Positions 33,210 through 41,450 of a stretch of DNA of 64,000 nucleotides are shown here, in pieces (position 1 is the first letter of the stretch; the number at the start of each line of letters is the position of its first letter). Both the position numbers and the translations under genes were made by a program. The notes beneath the pieces are model-generated. The model was not told where the DNA came from, searched no databases, and saw only the letters and a list, made by a program, of their open reading frames with translations. The stretch lies in contig NZ_AMGM01000013.1 in NCBI RefSeq assembly GCF_000298295.1, positions 16,708 to 80,707 of the forward strand, read 5' to 3'. The DNA is from Cecembia lonarensis LW9. GTDB lineage: Bacteria > Bacteroidota > Bacteroidia > Cytophagales > Cyclobacteriaceae.

Positions 33210-35761
33210 GGGTTTTGGCTGGGAGGATTTTCCAGGCGTTTGATATGCTCATTGAGTTCAGTTGCAGTCCAAGGATATACCCGCCCTTGGTTCAAATGCC
33301 GGGTAGTACCCACCAATCTCCCGCTGACCGGACCAGCTTGATTGCCCCATTCGTTTCTGATGTAGGTCAGAATGGCGGCAATGCTTCCGTCGTCCATGGT
33401 GGAATGGGAGGGCATGACAGGAAGGATTTCCGGGGCATCATATATTTTGCCGGCAATTTCCAATGGCCCTTCCATGCCGTGTAAGAGTATCAGGGCAAGG
33501 CGGGTTTCATTTTCTGTTACCCACTCCGAACCCACCAAAGGAGGACCCATTCGGGCTACACCCTTGCCATCAGAAGCATGGCATCCTGCGCAGCTTGATA
33601 GGTATTTTTGTCTTCCCAAAGCAAATTGCTTTAACTCTGATTCACTAAGGCTGACAGTGGATGCAGCAAACATTTCCGGTGAATGTCCAGGCCATTGAAA
33701 CATTCTTTTGATAAAGTCTGCTTTGTTGGGGCTGAGATTTTTTTCAGCTAGTGCAATGATTGATGGTTGATCCCTATAGGTCAATAATCCTAGATTTTGA
33801 CTTTCTGCTGCCTGAATGGCCATGCTGTTGAGGGCTATATTGGCTTTCCAGTCTTCATTCGGATCTTTTTTTTCTATCCATCGGACAAGCTCCCGGAGCT
33901 GCTGGGTATCTTTTTTATTGATAATCGCAGTGATCAGCATTTCCAAAAATATCTCTCTTTCGGGGTTGCTTTTTGACCAGCTTTCTGAATTCCATAAAGC
34001 TTGGGCTAACTGAAATTCCCTATTTGTCAGGCTGCTTATCAAGGCATCCCGGATCAATGGCTCTTCTCCATATTTTTCAAATAAGATTTTACCCAAATCC
34101 ACTTGTTTTGCCTCAGGGAGTATGGCGGCGCTTAAGGCCAATTGGAGGGCTCTTTTTCTAGAAGCTTTTGGGGCTTCTTCTAAAAAGGATGTTTGAATTA
34201 TTTCCGCCAAACTTGGTTCTTGGTTGATTTTTTCTTCCAAAAGCCTCAGGGAATGGTTGGCCAAAAGTGTGGAGGGATCAGAAATCAGGGAGAGCAAAAG
34301 ATCACTGGACAAGGCCCCCATTCCTTCCAAAGTCCATAAAGCATGCATCCTGCCCAGTTCATGGGTTCCATCTTTCACCATTTTTTCCAACCCAGGGATA
34401 ACTGACCGGTCTTTTCTTTCTACCAGTAACCTCTGTGATATATCTCTGTGCCACCCTATTTCATGATTCAATCTTTGCACAAGCGCTTCGCTACTTTCTT
34501 GGGATAATTTCGGAAAGGGGGATGGTTTCCATTTTTTGGGTACTATTCTCCAAATCCTTCCCATATGAATGGGTAGCACTAATTCTTTTTTCAAAGTCTG
34601 TTCCCGTAAATAGGGCGTGACGTAGCTTCCATGTTGAATCAGACCGCGGTACATATCCGCTACATACATTGCCCCATCTGGGCCTACAGCCAAATGTACA
34701 GGCCTGAATCGCTCGTCAGTTGAAGCCAAGAATTCTCTGCCAGGATTTGGGTCAAAAGCTTCCAAAACAATACCGGCCTCTCTGACCACATTCCTTTTGA
34801 TCAAATTGCCAGCAGGTTCGCAGACAAAAATATTCCCATAGTAATTTTCAGAAAACAAGGGACTTCTAAAAACTACTGGGGAACAGGCTGCCGTGAATTC
34901 CAATAAGCGCCCTTCTTCATCCAATGTGCCAGGAATGTAACCCCTATTGACCGCCAGCGTGGGCCGGATCGGGTAAATTCTTCGATCCAAGGTCAAGCCA
35001 TGGTCAATGCCTGAAGAGGGGCTGTGATGAGGATTTCTGTTTAAGTAATTTGGTGGAACGAGGTCTCCGTGAAGCTGTGACCAATTGTAATTATAAATCA
35101 ACCTACCTTGGTCGTCGTGGCTGATGCCATATTGGCCCCTTGCTTCGGTACTATCCCTTACCCATTCTCCATTAATTTGACGGTACCGCAATTTGGATTT
35201 AGCATTGTAGTACCAATTGTCAATATTTCTGAGCAAGCCATTATCCGAATGCTCGGGTATCCCATTGGCAGCATAGGTAGGGTCAAAAAGTTCTTTCCTG
35301 TCTGCTACCAAATCCCCATCATCATCATAAGTTATCCAAAGCGCATTATTTTCTGCCACCAATGCGCCACCTTTGATCAGTCCAAGTGCCCTTGGCATGA
35401 TGAGGCTGTCCAGATAAATGGTGCTTTTGTCCATTTGTCCATCGCGATTGCTGTCCTCCAAAACATTGATCCTACCCAGCGGTAAGCTTTCTCCCTCTCC
35501 ATCAATATCCGGCATGAAACTTCTCATTTCAATCACCCATAGTCTTCCATCTTCATCAAAAGTGATAAATATGGGGTCCTGAACCAATGGTTCTGAGGCG
35601 ACCAATTGGATTTCAAATCCACTTTCTATTTGAAAGCTTCTAAGTGCTTCTTTGGTGCTTTTGGGTGGGGAAGGGGCTGACCCATCGATAGCTTCTTGCT
35701 GCGAACAAGCAGCATAGCAGGCGAGTATGCCAATAAGGAATAAAAACCGGATGGTATGCAT
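33206..35761 (-). CDS. PVC-type heme-binding dehydrogenase (c-type cytochrome lipoprotein)
   Basis: This 851-residue protein has an N-terminal signal with a Cys-rich end (LIGILACYAACS, probable lipoprotein). A membrane-bound-dehydrogenase beta-propeller follows (FITFDEDGRLWVIEMRSF near 60; DGAMYVADMYRG near 360), then a helical HEAT-like middle (about 430-690) and a C-terminal cytochrome c with CAGCH near 722-726. Such proteins oxidise sugars or sugar derivatives outside the cytoplasm and pass electrons to the respiratory chain. It is the first gene of an operon with a Tat-exported isomerase and an SDR. Substrate is unknown. Confidence 0.92.
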   Translation of the reverse strand: MHTIRFLFLIGILACYAACSQQEAIDGSAPSPPKSTKEALRSFQIESGFEIQLVASEPLVQDPIFITFDEDGRLWVIEMRSFMPDIDGEGESLPLGRINVLEDSNRDGQMDKSTIYLDSLIMPRALGLIKGGALVAENNALWITYDDDGDLVADRKELFDPTYAANGIPEHSDNGLLRNIDNWYYNAKSKLRYRQINGEWVRDSTEARGQYGISHDDQGRLIYNYNWSQLHGDLVPPNYLNRNPHHSPSSGIDHGLTLDRRIYPIRPTLAVNRGYIPGTLDEEGRLLEFTAACSPVVFRSPLFSENYYGNIFVCEPAGNLIKRNVVREAGIVLEAFDPNPGREFLASTDERFRPVHLAVGPDGAMYVADMYRGLIQHGSYVTPYLREQTLKKELVLPIHMGRIWRIVPKKWKPSPFPKLSQESSEALVQRLNHEIGWHRDISQRLLVERKDRSVIPGLEKMVKDGTHELGRMHALWTLEGMGALSSDLLLSLISDPSTLLANHSLRLLEEKINQEPSLAEIIQTSFLEEAPKASRKRALQLALSAAILPEAKQVDLGKILFEKYGEEPLIRDALISSLTNREFQLAQALWNSESWSKSNPEREIFLEMLITAIINKKDTQQLRELVRWIEKKDPNEDWKANIALNSMAIQAAESQNLGLLTYRDQPSIIALAEKNLSPNKADFIKRMFQWPGHSPEMFAASTVSLSESELKQFALGRQKYLSSCAGCHASDGKGVARMGPPLVGSEWVTENETRLALILLHGMEGPLEIAGKIYDAPEILPVMPSHSTMDDGSIAAILTYIRNEWGNQAGPVSGRLVGTTRHLNQGRVYPWTATELNEHIKRLENPPSQNP

Positions 35762-36078
35762 CTTACGGTTGGGTTAATAGGTTATTGCGGGTAGGTGCAG
35801 ATTGATAATTTTTATGAAAACCGGCACTTGCCATAATATGGCATTAATTCCTCAAATACGCAATAGGGTTTTACAGCAGTGGCTAAATAATTGACTAGCA
35901 GAAAAATGAAATTGTTGTTCTGATGAGTTCCAGGAGGTTGAGATCAATATTTCAAAACTCATTATGTTAAATTCACAATAAGAATTTACCTTCTGTGTAA
36001 TCCTAAGGGTGTTTTTGTTTTCAGGGAGTCTTTTTGATTAGATTGTTCATGTTTCTAAAACACTTAAACCTGATAACC
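35762..36078. other. Divergent intergenic region
   Basis: About 317 bp separate the divergent heme-dehydrogenase and carboxylesterase starts. It is AT-rich, has no open frame worth calling and should hold both promoters. No clear operator repeat was seen. Confidence 0.5.
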
Positions 36079-37749
36079 ATGGCAACAAACAGAAGAGAAT
36101 TTTTACAAAAAGTAGGACTTGGAAGTGCCGGTTTGGGTATGGCAGCAACCATTCCTTTACATGCTATGCCCCACCCTGTTAAGTATCAAAATGTGCCTGC
36201 AGATGATGATCAATTTCTGAAGATAGGCGACGAAATAGCCAATGCAAATACGCAATATGGTAAAATCCGGGGTTACCAACTGAATGGAATATATACGTTT
36301 CTTGGGATTCCTTATGGCGCGGATACATCTGGGAAAAATAGATTTATGCCTCCCCAAAAGCCTGAACCATGGTCTGATGTAAAACATACCATTTGGTGGG
36401 GTAATTCTGCCCCTCAGATTATGGACAATCGCTATGCCAATGTTCATTACTCCTTTGCAGATCATTGGAACTATGATGATGTCAGCGAAGATTGCCTTAA
36501 GCTCAATGTCTGGACTCCTGAAATTGGGGGCGGTAAAAAACGCCCTGTTTTGGTATGGTTTCATGGTGGAGGTTTTACCAATGGCAATGCCATTGAACAG
36601 GATGGTTATCATGGGGAGAACCTGAGTAAGCAAGGGGATATTGTATTTGTGTCCATCAACCACCGCCTGGGACCTATGGGTTTCACCGACCTTTCGGGAG
36701 TGGGAAGTGAAAAGTATAAAGCTTCAGGTAATGTGGGGATGTTGGATATCATTGCAGCTTTGGACTGGGTCAAAGGGAATATTGCAAATTTTGGAGGAGA
36801 TCCCAATAATGTGACCATCATCGGTCAATCCGGTGGTGGTTCGAAAGTAACGGCCACTTTGGCCATGCCCAGTTCCAAAGGGAAAGTGCAAAAAGCTGTC
36901 GCCTTAAGCGGATCTATGTTGAGAGGAATTGATCCTAATTATTCGAAAAAATTGGGGGAATATGTAATGTTGGAAGCAGGTCTTACTCCTTCAACTTTGG
37001 ATAAATTGCAGGAACTGCCATGGAGAGAATACTTGGATATCTCCTATCGGGCTTTGGAAAAAATGAGAAATGAAAGAACTGGGAGCTCAAGGACAGGTTT
37101 TGCCCCTGTTGCGGATGGGGTTCATCTGCCGTCTGGAGAATTTTTCGCAGGTCCGGATAGCCATGGCTCTGAAGTTCCCTTGTTGATTTGTACCACTTTC
37201 CATGAATGGAATCCTACCAGAACAAGTCCTGAATTGGAGGCCATAGATTTTCAGGGAGTCATTGAGCAAATTAAACCAAGATTCGGAGATCAATCAGAAA
37301 GTATAGTAAAGGCTTTTCAGACCAATTTCCCCGGGAAAAAACCTGCTGAAATCTGGTCAATGATATTGTCTAACAGGTTATCGGCAGTAAACACAGCTAC
37401 TGCCAAGTCCACCCAAAATGCGCCCGTATATATGGCTTGGTTTGGATGGGAGCCCAGTCTGTATAGCGGAAGGATGAGGGCCTTCCATTGCATAGATATC
37501 TGTTTTTGGTTTTCTAATACAGATAGAATGTACACCCATACGGGTGGGGGTAGTAGACCAAGGAAACTATCTGAAAAAATGTCTGATGCATTACTTTCCT
37601 TTATGCGTTCTGGTAATCCCAATAGTCCTCAACTTCCCACTTGGCCGGCTTTCACGATTGAAAAAGGGGAAACCATGGTTCTCAATGATACTTGTCAAGT
37701 ACAAAATGACCCTGATAGGTCAGCTAGACAGTCCCTCCCGGTTGTCTGA
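36079..37749 (+). CDS. Type B carboxylesterase/lipase, Tat-exported
   Basis: This 556-residue alpha/beta hydrolase begins with a Tat signal (NRREFLQKVGLGSAGLGMAA). The type B carboxylesterase core shows SEDCLKLNVWTP, WFHGGGFTNGNA (oxyanion hole) and the nucleophile Ser251 in GQSGGGSK, a variant of GESAGG. The catalytic His is expected near MRAFHCIDICFWF. It probably releases acyl or aryl esters from plant or algal material in the periplasm. ATG at 36079 is chosen since it starts the Tat signal; the frame opens at 36034. The last 30 bases overlap the convergent dipeptidase gene. Confidence 0.9.
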   Translation: MATNRREFLQKVGLGSAGLGMAATIPLHAMPHPVKYQNVPADDDQFLKIGDEIANANTQYGKIRGYQLNGIYTFLGIPYGADTSGKNRFMPPQKPEPWSDVKHTIWWGNSAPQIMDNRYANVHYSFADHWNYDDVSEDCLKLNVWTPEIGGGKKRPVLVWFHGGGFTNGNAIEQDGYHGENLSKQGDIVFVSINHRLGPMGFTDLSGVGSEKYKASGNVGMLDIIAALDWVKGNIANFGGDPNNVTIIGQSGGGSKVTATLAMPSSKGKVQKAVALSGSMLRGIDPNYSKKLGEYVMLEAGLTPSTLDKLQELPWREYLDISYRALEKMRNERTGSSRTGFAPVADGVHLPSGEFFAGPDSHGSEVPLLICTTFHEWNPTRTSPELEAIDFQGVIEQIKPRFGDQSESIVKAFQTNFPGKKPAEIWSMILSNRLSAVNTATAKSTQNAPVYMAWFGWEPSLYSGRMRAFHCIDICFWFSNTDRMYTHTGGGSRPRKLSEKMSDALLSFMRSGNPNSPQLPTWPAFTIEKGETMVLNDTCQVQNDPDRSARQSLPVV

Positions 37750-38817
37750 TTTCCAAGCTTGCCTTAAAAAGCGTAGCCAATTACCGAACATGACCTTTTC
37801 AATGTCTTTAGCGGAGTAACCTCGCTTGGATAGCAGGGAAGGAATCTTTTGAAGATCTGCGATGGTGCCCAAATCGTAAGGGCATTGCTCCTTGCCAAAG
37901 GCACCATCCAGGTCTGACCCAATCCCAATATGATCTGCGTTGCCTGCAAGTTGGCAAATATGGTCCATATGATCGATCAATACTTCGAGGTTACAGCCCA
38001 TGTCTTTTGGTTTGGATTTTCCCCTTTCCCAGTTTGGTACCATCATCCATGCATCCATCGCTCCTCCAATCACGGCACCTCTTTCAATAAGCACTTTGAG
38101 TTGCTCATCTGAGAACTGACGGTTGTGGCTGACCAAAGTCCGGCAATTATTATGGCTGGCCCAAACATGACCATGGAAATGATCCATTGCCTGCCAGAAA
38201 GCATCATCACATAGGTGGGTGGCATCTAAGATGATATTAAGGCGCTCCATTTCCTTAAGCAACTCCAGCCCTTGTGGGCCCATTTTTCCACTGGCATCTG
38301 TGCCATTGGCGTATCTCCCTGGGCCATAATGTGCCGGACCCAAAGCCCGTAGGCCATTAGCATAAGCCTTTTCCAGGTAAGATATATTGACCAAGGAGTC
38401 GGCTCCCTCCAGGGATAAAATATAGCCAATGGGTTTGGGGCCAAAAGGCAATTCATTCAACCACAGATTCAGGTGTTTTTCTAAACCCTCCAAGTCTTTA
38501 ATCTGTACCATCTCTCCTGCATCTTCCATGACCTTATACCAAGCCAGCTGCCCTTGGGTTTGTGCCCAGGCCTGCTCCGGGGAATGCCAGCCCGGAAGGG
38601 GATTGTCTTTGTCAACAAAGCGGGCAATTTGTGTGGCCACCACCAACCCTATATTTCCTTTTCTGAGTTCAGGCAAGGAAACCGTGGCCTTTCCCCTGTC
38701 GGGTTTATCATCCATGCCCTTTTCCCTAAGATTGATCTCAGCAACAGGTTTTCTCAGGTCCCTGTTCCATTCCAGGGCATTCATACTCAGGTCTAAATGG
38801 GCGTCTATGGTGAACAT
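37720..38817 (-). CDS. Membrane dipeptidase (peptidase family M19)
   Basis: This 365-residue zinc dipeptidase of the renal dipeptidase family has metal ligands H7 and D9 (DAHLDLS), a bridging Glu in LSLEGADSLV, and the His pair in ILDATHLCDDAFWQAM and VWASHNNCR. It also carries the GSDLDGAFG motif near the C-terminus. There is no signal peptide, so it is probably cytoplasmic. It may hydrolyse D- or L-dipeptides, or N-acyl-D-amino acids, and often co-occurs with RidA and D-amino acid genes. It converges with the esterase gene, with a 30-base overlap. Confidence 0.94.
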   Translation of the reverse strand: MFTIDAHLDLSMNALEWNRDLRKPVAEINLREKGMDDKPDRGKATVSLPELRKGNIGLVVATQIARFVDKDNPLPGWHSPEQAWAQTQGQLAWYKVMEDAGEMVQIKDLEGLEKHLNLWLNELPFGPKPIGYILSLEGADSLVNISYLEKAYANGLRALGPAHYGPGRYANGTDASGKMGPQGLELLKEMERLNIILDATHLCDDAFWQAMDHFHGHVWASHNNCRTLVSHNRQFSDEQLKVLIERGAVIGGAMDAWMMVPNWERGKSKPKDMGCNLEVLIDHMDHICQLAGNADHIGIGSDLDGAFGKEQCPYDLGTIADLQKIPSLLSKRGYSAKDIEKVMFGNWLRFLRQAWKSDNREGLSS

Positions 38818-39424
38818 TTTCTGTTTCTTAAAATTAATGATAATTTTTGATCAGGTCTATTGAAAGGTTTGTAACCCCACTTGATCGGATGGTCAGGCAC
38901 TTCGTAGTTATCGTAGGGCGTGCTGAAAAACGCCAATTGGAGAATAATTTCTTTAAATTTTGATGAATACCCCATTTATTAAGAGTAGTCTTTTTAAGCA
39001 GGTGCAAACTTATTCAATGATCTAGTTTGATTTGCGTGCACTTGAAAATTTCAAATTTTGAAATTTTCAGGCTAGCCTCAGGCATACCATCTTCTTCATT
39101 GGGCTCATTCGAAGTATAAGCATACATCTTCATTCGCCCGCTTTGAAGCTGGCATGCCTGAGACTTTTTCAGCAAGCCCTATCGTATGCATTTAGCTCAT
39201 GCTGAATGCATCATTTTCCAGAAATTTGCCTTCTAACCGAATTTTTATTCATTCATCACTCTCCATTCTGAATTACGCTCCCTTCTTGATTCTTGTGCCT
39301 TTTCTTTCGGTACTAAGTTCTTATTTTTCCAGCCCTGCAACCTGGCTCCTCGCTAAAAAGCTATCAAAATAACTTTTTATAACGCTCGGCCCTCTCTCGC
39401 TTCTCGCTTCTAGTCTCTAATCTT
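38818..39424. other. Gap holding a MITE-like element
   Basis: It contains the 266-bp inverted-repeat element at 38915-39180 and a pyrimidine-rich repeat tail (39395-39420). No gene is visible. Confidence 0.6.
38915..39180. mobile_element. MITE-like element with terminal inverted repeats and 5-bp TSD
   Basis: The left end agggcgtgctgaaaaa (38915-38930) matches the complement of the right end tttttcagcaagccct (39165-39180), with one mismatch in 16. Both ends are flanked by atcgt (38910-38914 and 39181-39185), consistent with a 5-bp target duplication. Inside there is a 25-nt near-palindrome around gaaatttcaaa and no coding frame, so a transposase must act in trans. Confidence 0.75.
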
Positions 39425-39889
39425 TCACTCCAATTCAAACATTGCCTCAATCTCCACGGGAATATTATCCGGCAGCGACCCCATGCCCACGGCACTTCGT
39501 ACACCAATGCCATTTTCCTCTCCCCAAACTGCAGCGAAGAGTTCGCTACACCCATTGATCACATAAGGATGTCTTTCGAAATCTCCTGTTGCATTGACCA
39601 TGCCCAAGACCTTGATGACCCTTTTGACTTTATTCAGGGAGCCTATGTTGGCCTTGATGGTAGCCAGCATGGCCAGTCCCACCTGCCTAGCGGCCAATTT
39701 TCCTGCTTCCATGTCCATATCTACTCCAATTCTTCCAATGATCAGACTTCCGTCTTCCTTTACGGTGCCATGACCGGAAAGGTAAAGGTATTTCCCGTCT
39801 ACCAAACATGGTTTGTATACCCCAAGTGGTTTGGGGGCGGGAGGAAGGGTAAGGCCTAAGGCCGCGAAATTTTCTTCAGCTGTTTTCAT
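39425..39889 (-). CDS. RidA family protein (YjgF/YER057c/UK114)
   Basis: This 154-residue protein is of the Rid superfamily in its longer 'YjgH/Rid7-like' form. It opens with ENFAALGLTLPPAPKPLGVY, shows LYLSGHGTVKEDGS and ends RSAVGMGSLPDNIPVEIEAMFEL. The C-terminal Arg (GVRSAVG) is the residue that binds the imine acid in active RidA, which clears reactive enamines and imines from PLP enzymes. It may protect a nearby amino-acid pathway such as the M19 dipeptidase route. It is monocistronic by appearance. Confidence 0.92.
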   Translation of the reverse strand: MKTAEENFAALGLTLPPAPKPLGVYKPCLVDGKYLYLSGHGTVKEDGSLIIGRIGVDMDMEAGKLAARQVGLAMLATIKANIGSLNKVKRVIKVLGMVNATGDFERHPYVINGCSELFAAVWGEENGIGVRSAVGMGSLPDNIPVEIEAMFELE

Positions 39890-40048
39890 CTTTTTTTTTG
39901 AAATGTTTATAATAAATCAACCCGGTAGGGAAACATTTAATGTAATTAATAATCGCTGTGATTAAATATCAATGAATATCCAATATCAATAAATATCTTT
40001 TCCGTTAACAAGGATAATCCGAATTTTGGCAGAAATCTGGGTATCCTT

Positions 40049-41362
40049 TCAAATAAATATATCCAAAACCAAGACGCCCAGCAAGCCCACCACAGCCACA
40101 ATGGTTTCCATCAAGGACCAGGATAGGATGGTGTCTTTTACGGAAAGGTTGAAATATTCCTTATATAACCAAAATCCTCCATCATTGAAGTGCGAAAACA
40201 TCAAACTTCCAGCACCTATGGAAAGCACCAAAAGGTTGGGATCCACATGGCCCATTCCAACCATAGGGGCTATGATGCCCGCTGTGGTCAACCCGGCCAC
40301 CGTAGCTGAACCCACTGCTACGCGGATAATGGCAGTGATGGTCCAGGCCAAAATAAGCGGGTGAACATCCCAACCTTGTAAGGCATCTGCAATTTCCTTG
40401 CTTACGCCAGAGGCCATGAGTACCTCTTTTAGCGCCCCTGCACCAGCAATGATCAGTAGAATCATGGCAATGTCCTTGGTGGCCACTACATAGATATCCA
40501 TCAACGCTTCTGTTTTGAATTTCATTCGGATACCCAAGGTGTAGGTAGCCAATAAAATGGAAATCAACATCACCATACCTGGATCACCTATGAATTTGAT
40601 AAGTGGAAACAAAGCATGGCCTTCCGATAGCTGTAAACTGAGTATCGTTGTGCCTATTAAAAGAAATACGGGGAAAAGGGCAGAAAAGAAGCTGTTGAAC
40701 GTGCCCGGTAATTCACTTTCCGCTTTTGGTTTGGCCTGAAAAGTAGCCAAGGGTTTGGCCTCAATTTTTTTAAGAAATTTCGCAAAAAAGGGTCCTGCAA
40801 TGATAATGGTGGGGACAGCGATAAAAAGACCATAAACCAAGGTCAAGCCCATATTGGCTCCAAACTGAGCCACCAAAGCCGCCGGTGAGGGATGGGGTGG
40901 GAGAAAGCCGTGGGTTACCGAAAGCGCCGCCAATAAGGGTATTCCTACATACACAGCAGGTAACTTATATTGGTAGGATACAGTGAATACCAAGGGGACA
41001 AGTAAAACAAAACCCACATTATAAAACAAAGGAATGCCTACAACCAAGCCTGTCAACATCATGGCCCAGGTGACATTTTTGATCCCAAAAATCCCCATCA
41101 GTACATCGGAAATCCGCTGTGCAGCACCGCTTTCCGCTACCAGCTTGCCCAACATAGCCCCCATCACAATGATGATGACCAAATCACCCAATAAGGATCC
41201 GATACCTTTTTGAATAGAACCTGCCAATAACTCCAAAGGAATACCCAATAAAATCCCTGCAACGATAGAGGAAATTAAGAAGGCAATAAAAGGATTGATT
41301 TTTAGCCAGGTGATCAGCAATATTAAAACAGCAATGCTGATCAAAAGAAATACAAAGCTCAT
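40049..41362 (-). CDS. GntP family gluconate:H+ symporter (2)
   Basis: This 437-residue transporter has about 12-14 membrane helices. It has the classical GntP/GntT opening (INPFIAFLISSIVAGILLGIP), GFLPPHPSPAALVAQFG and the late SHFNDGGFWLYKEYFNLSV signature. It should import gluconate or a related aldonate. It is more like the enterobacterial GntT group than the 29955 permease, so the two may differ in substrate or affinity. It is a single gene between the RidA gene and the sorting-domain protein. Confidence 0.94.
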   Translation of the reverse strand: MSFVFLLISIAVLILLITWLKINPFIAFLISSIVAGILLGIPLELLAGSIQKGIGSLLGDLVIIIVMGAMLGKLVAESGAAQRISDVLMGIFGIKNVTWAMMLTGLVVGIPLFYNVGFVLLVPLVFTVSYQYKLPAVYVGIPLLAALSVTHGFLPPHPSPAALVAQFGANMGLTLVYGLFIAVPTIIIAGPFFAKFLKKIEAKPLATFQAKPKAESELPGTFNSFFSALFPVFLLIGTTILSLQLSEGHALFPLIKFIGDPGMVMLISILLATYTLGIRMKFKTEALMDIYVVATKDIAMILLIIAGAGALKEVLMASGVSKEIADALQGWDVHPLILAWTITAIIRVAVGSATVAGLTTAGIIAPMVGMGHVDPNLLVLSIGAGSLMFSHFNDGGFWLYKEYFNLSVKDTILSWSLMETIVAVVGLLGVLVLDIFI

Positions 41363-41450
41363 AGGTCAGGTTTGGGTTGAGAGGACAATTTAAAAAGATA
41401 TCTTAAAGCTTTTAGCGGAGCAGCAATTCTATTTGATAGATGGTTGATTT

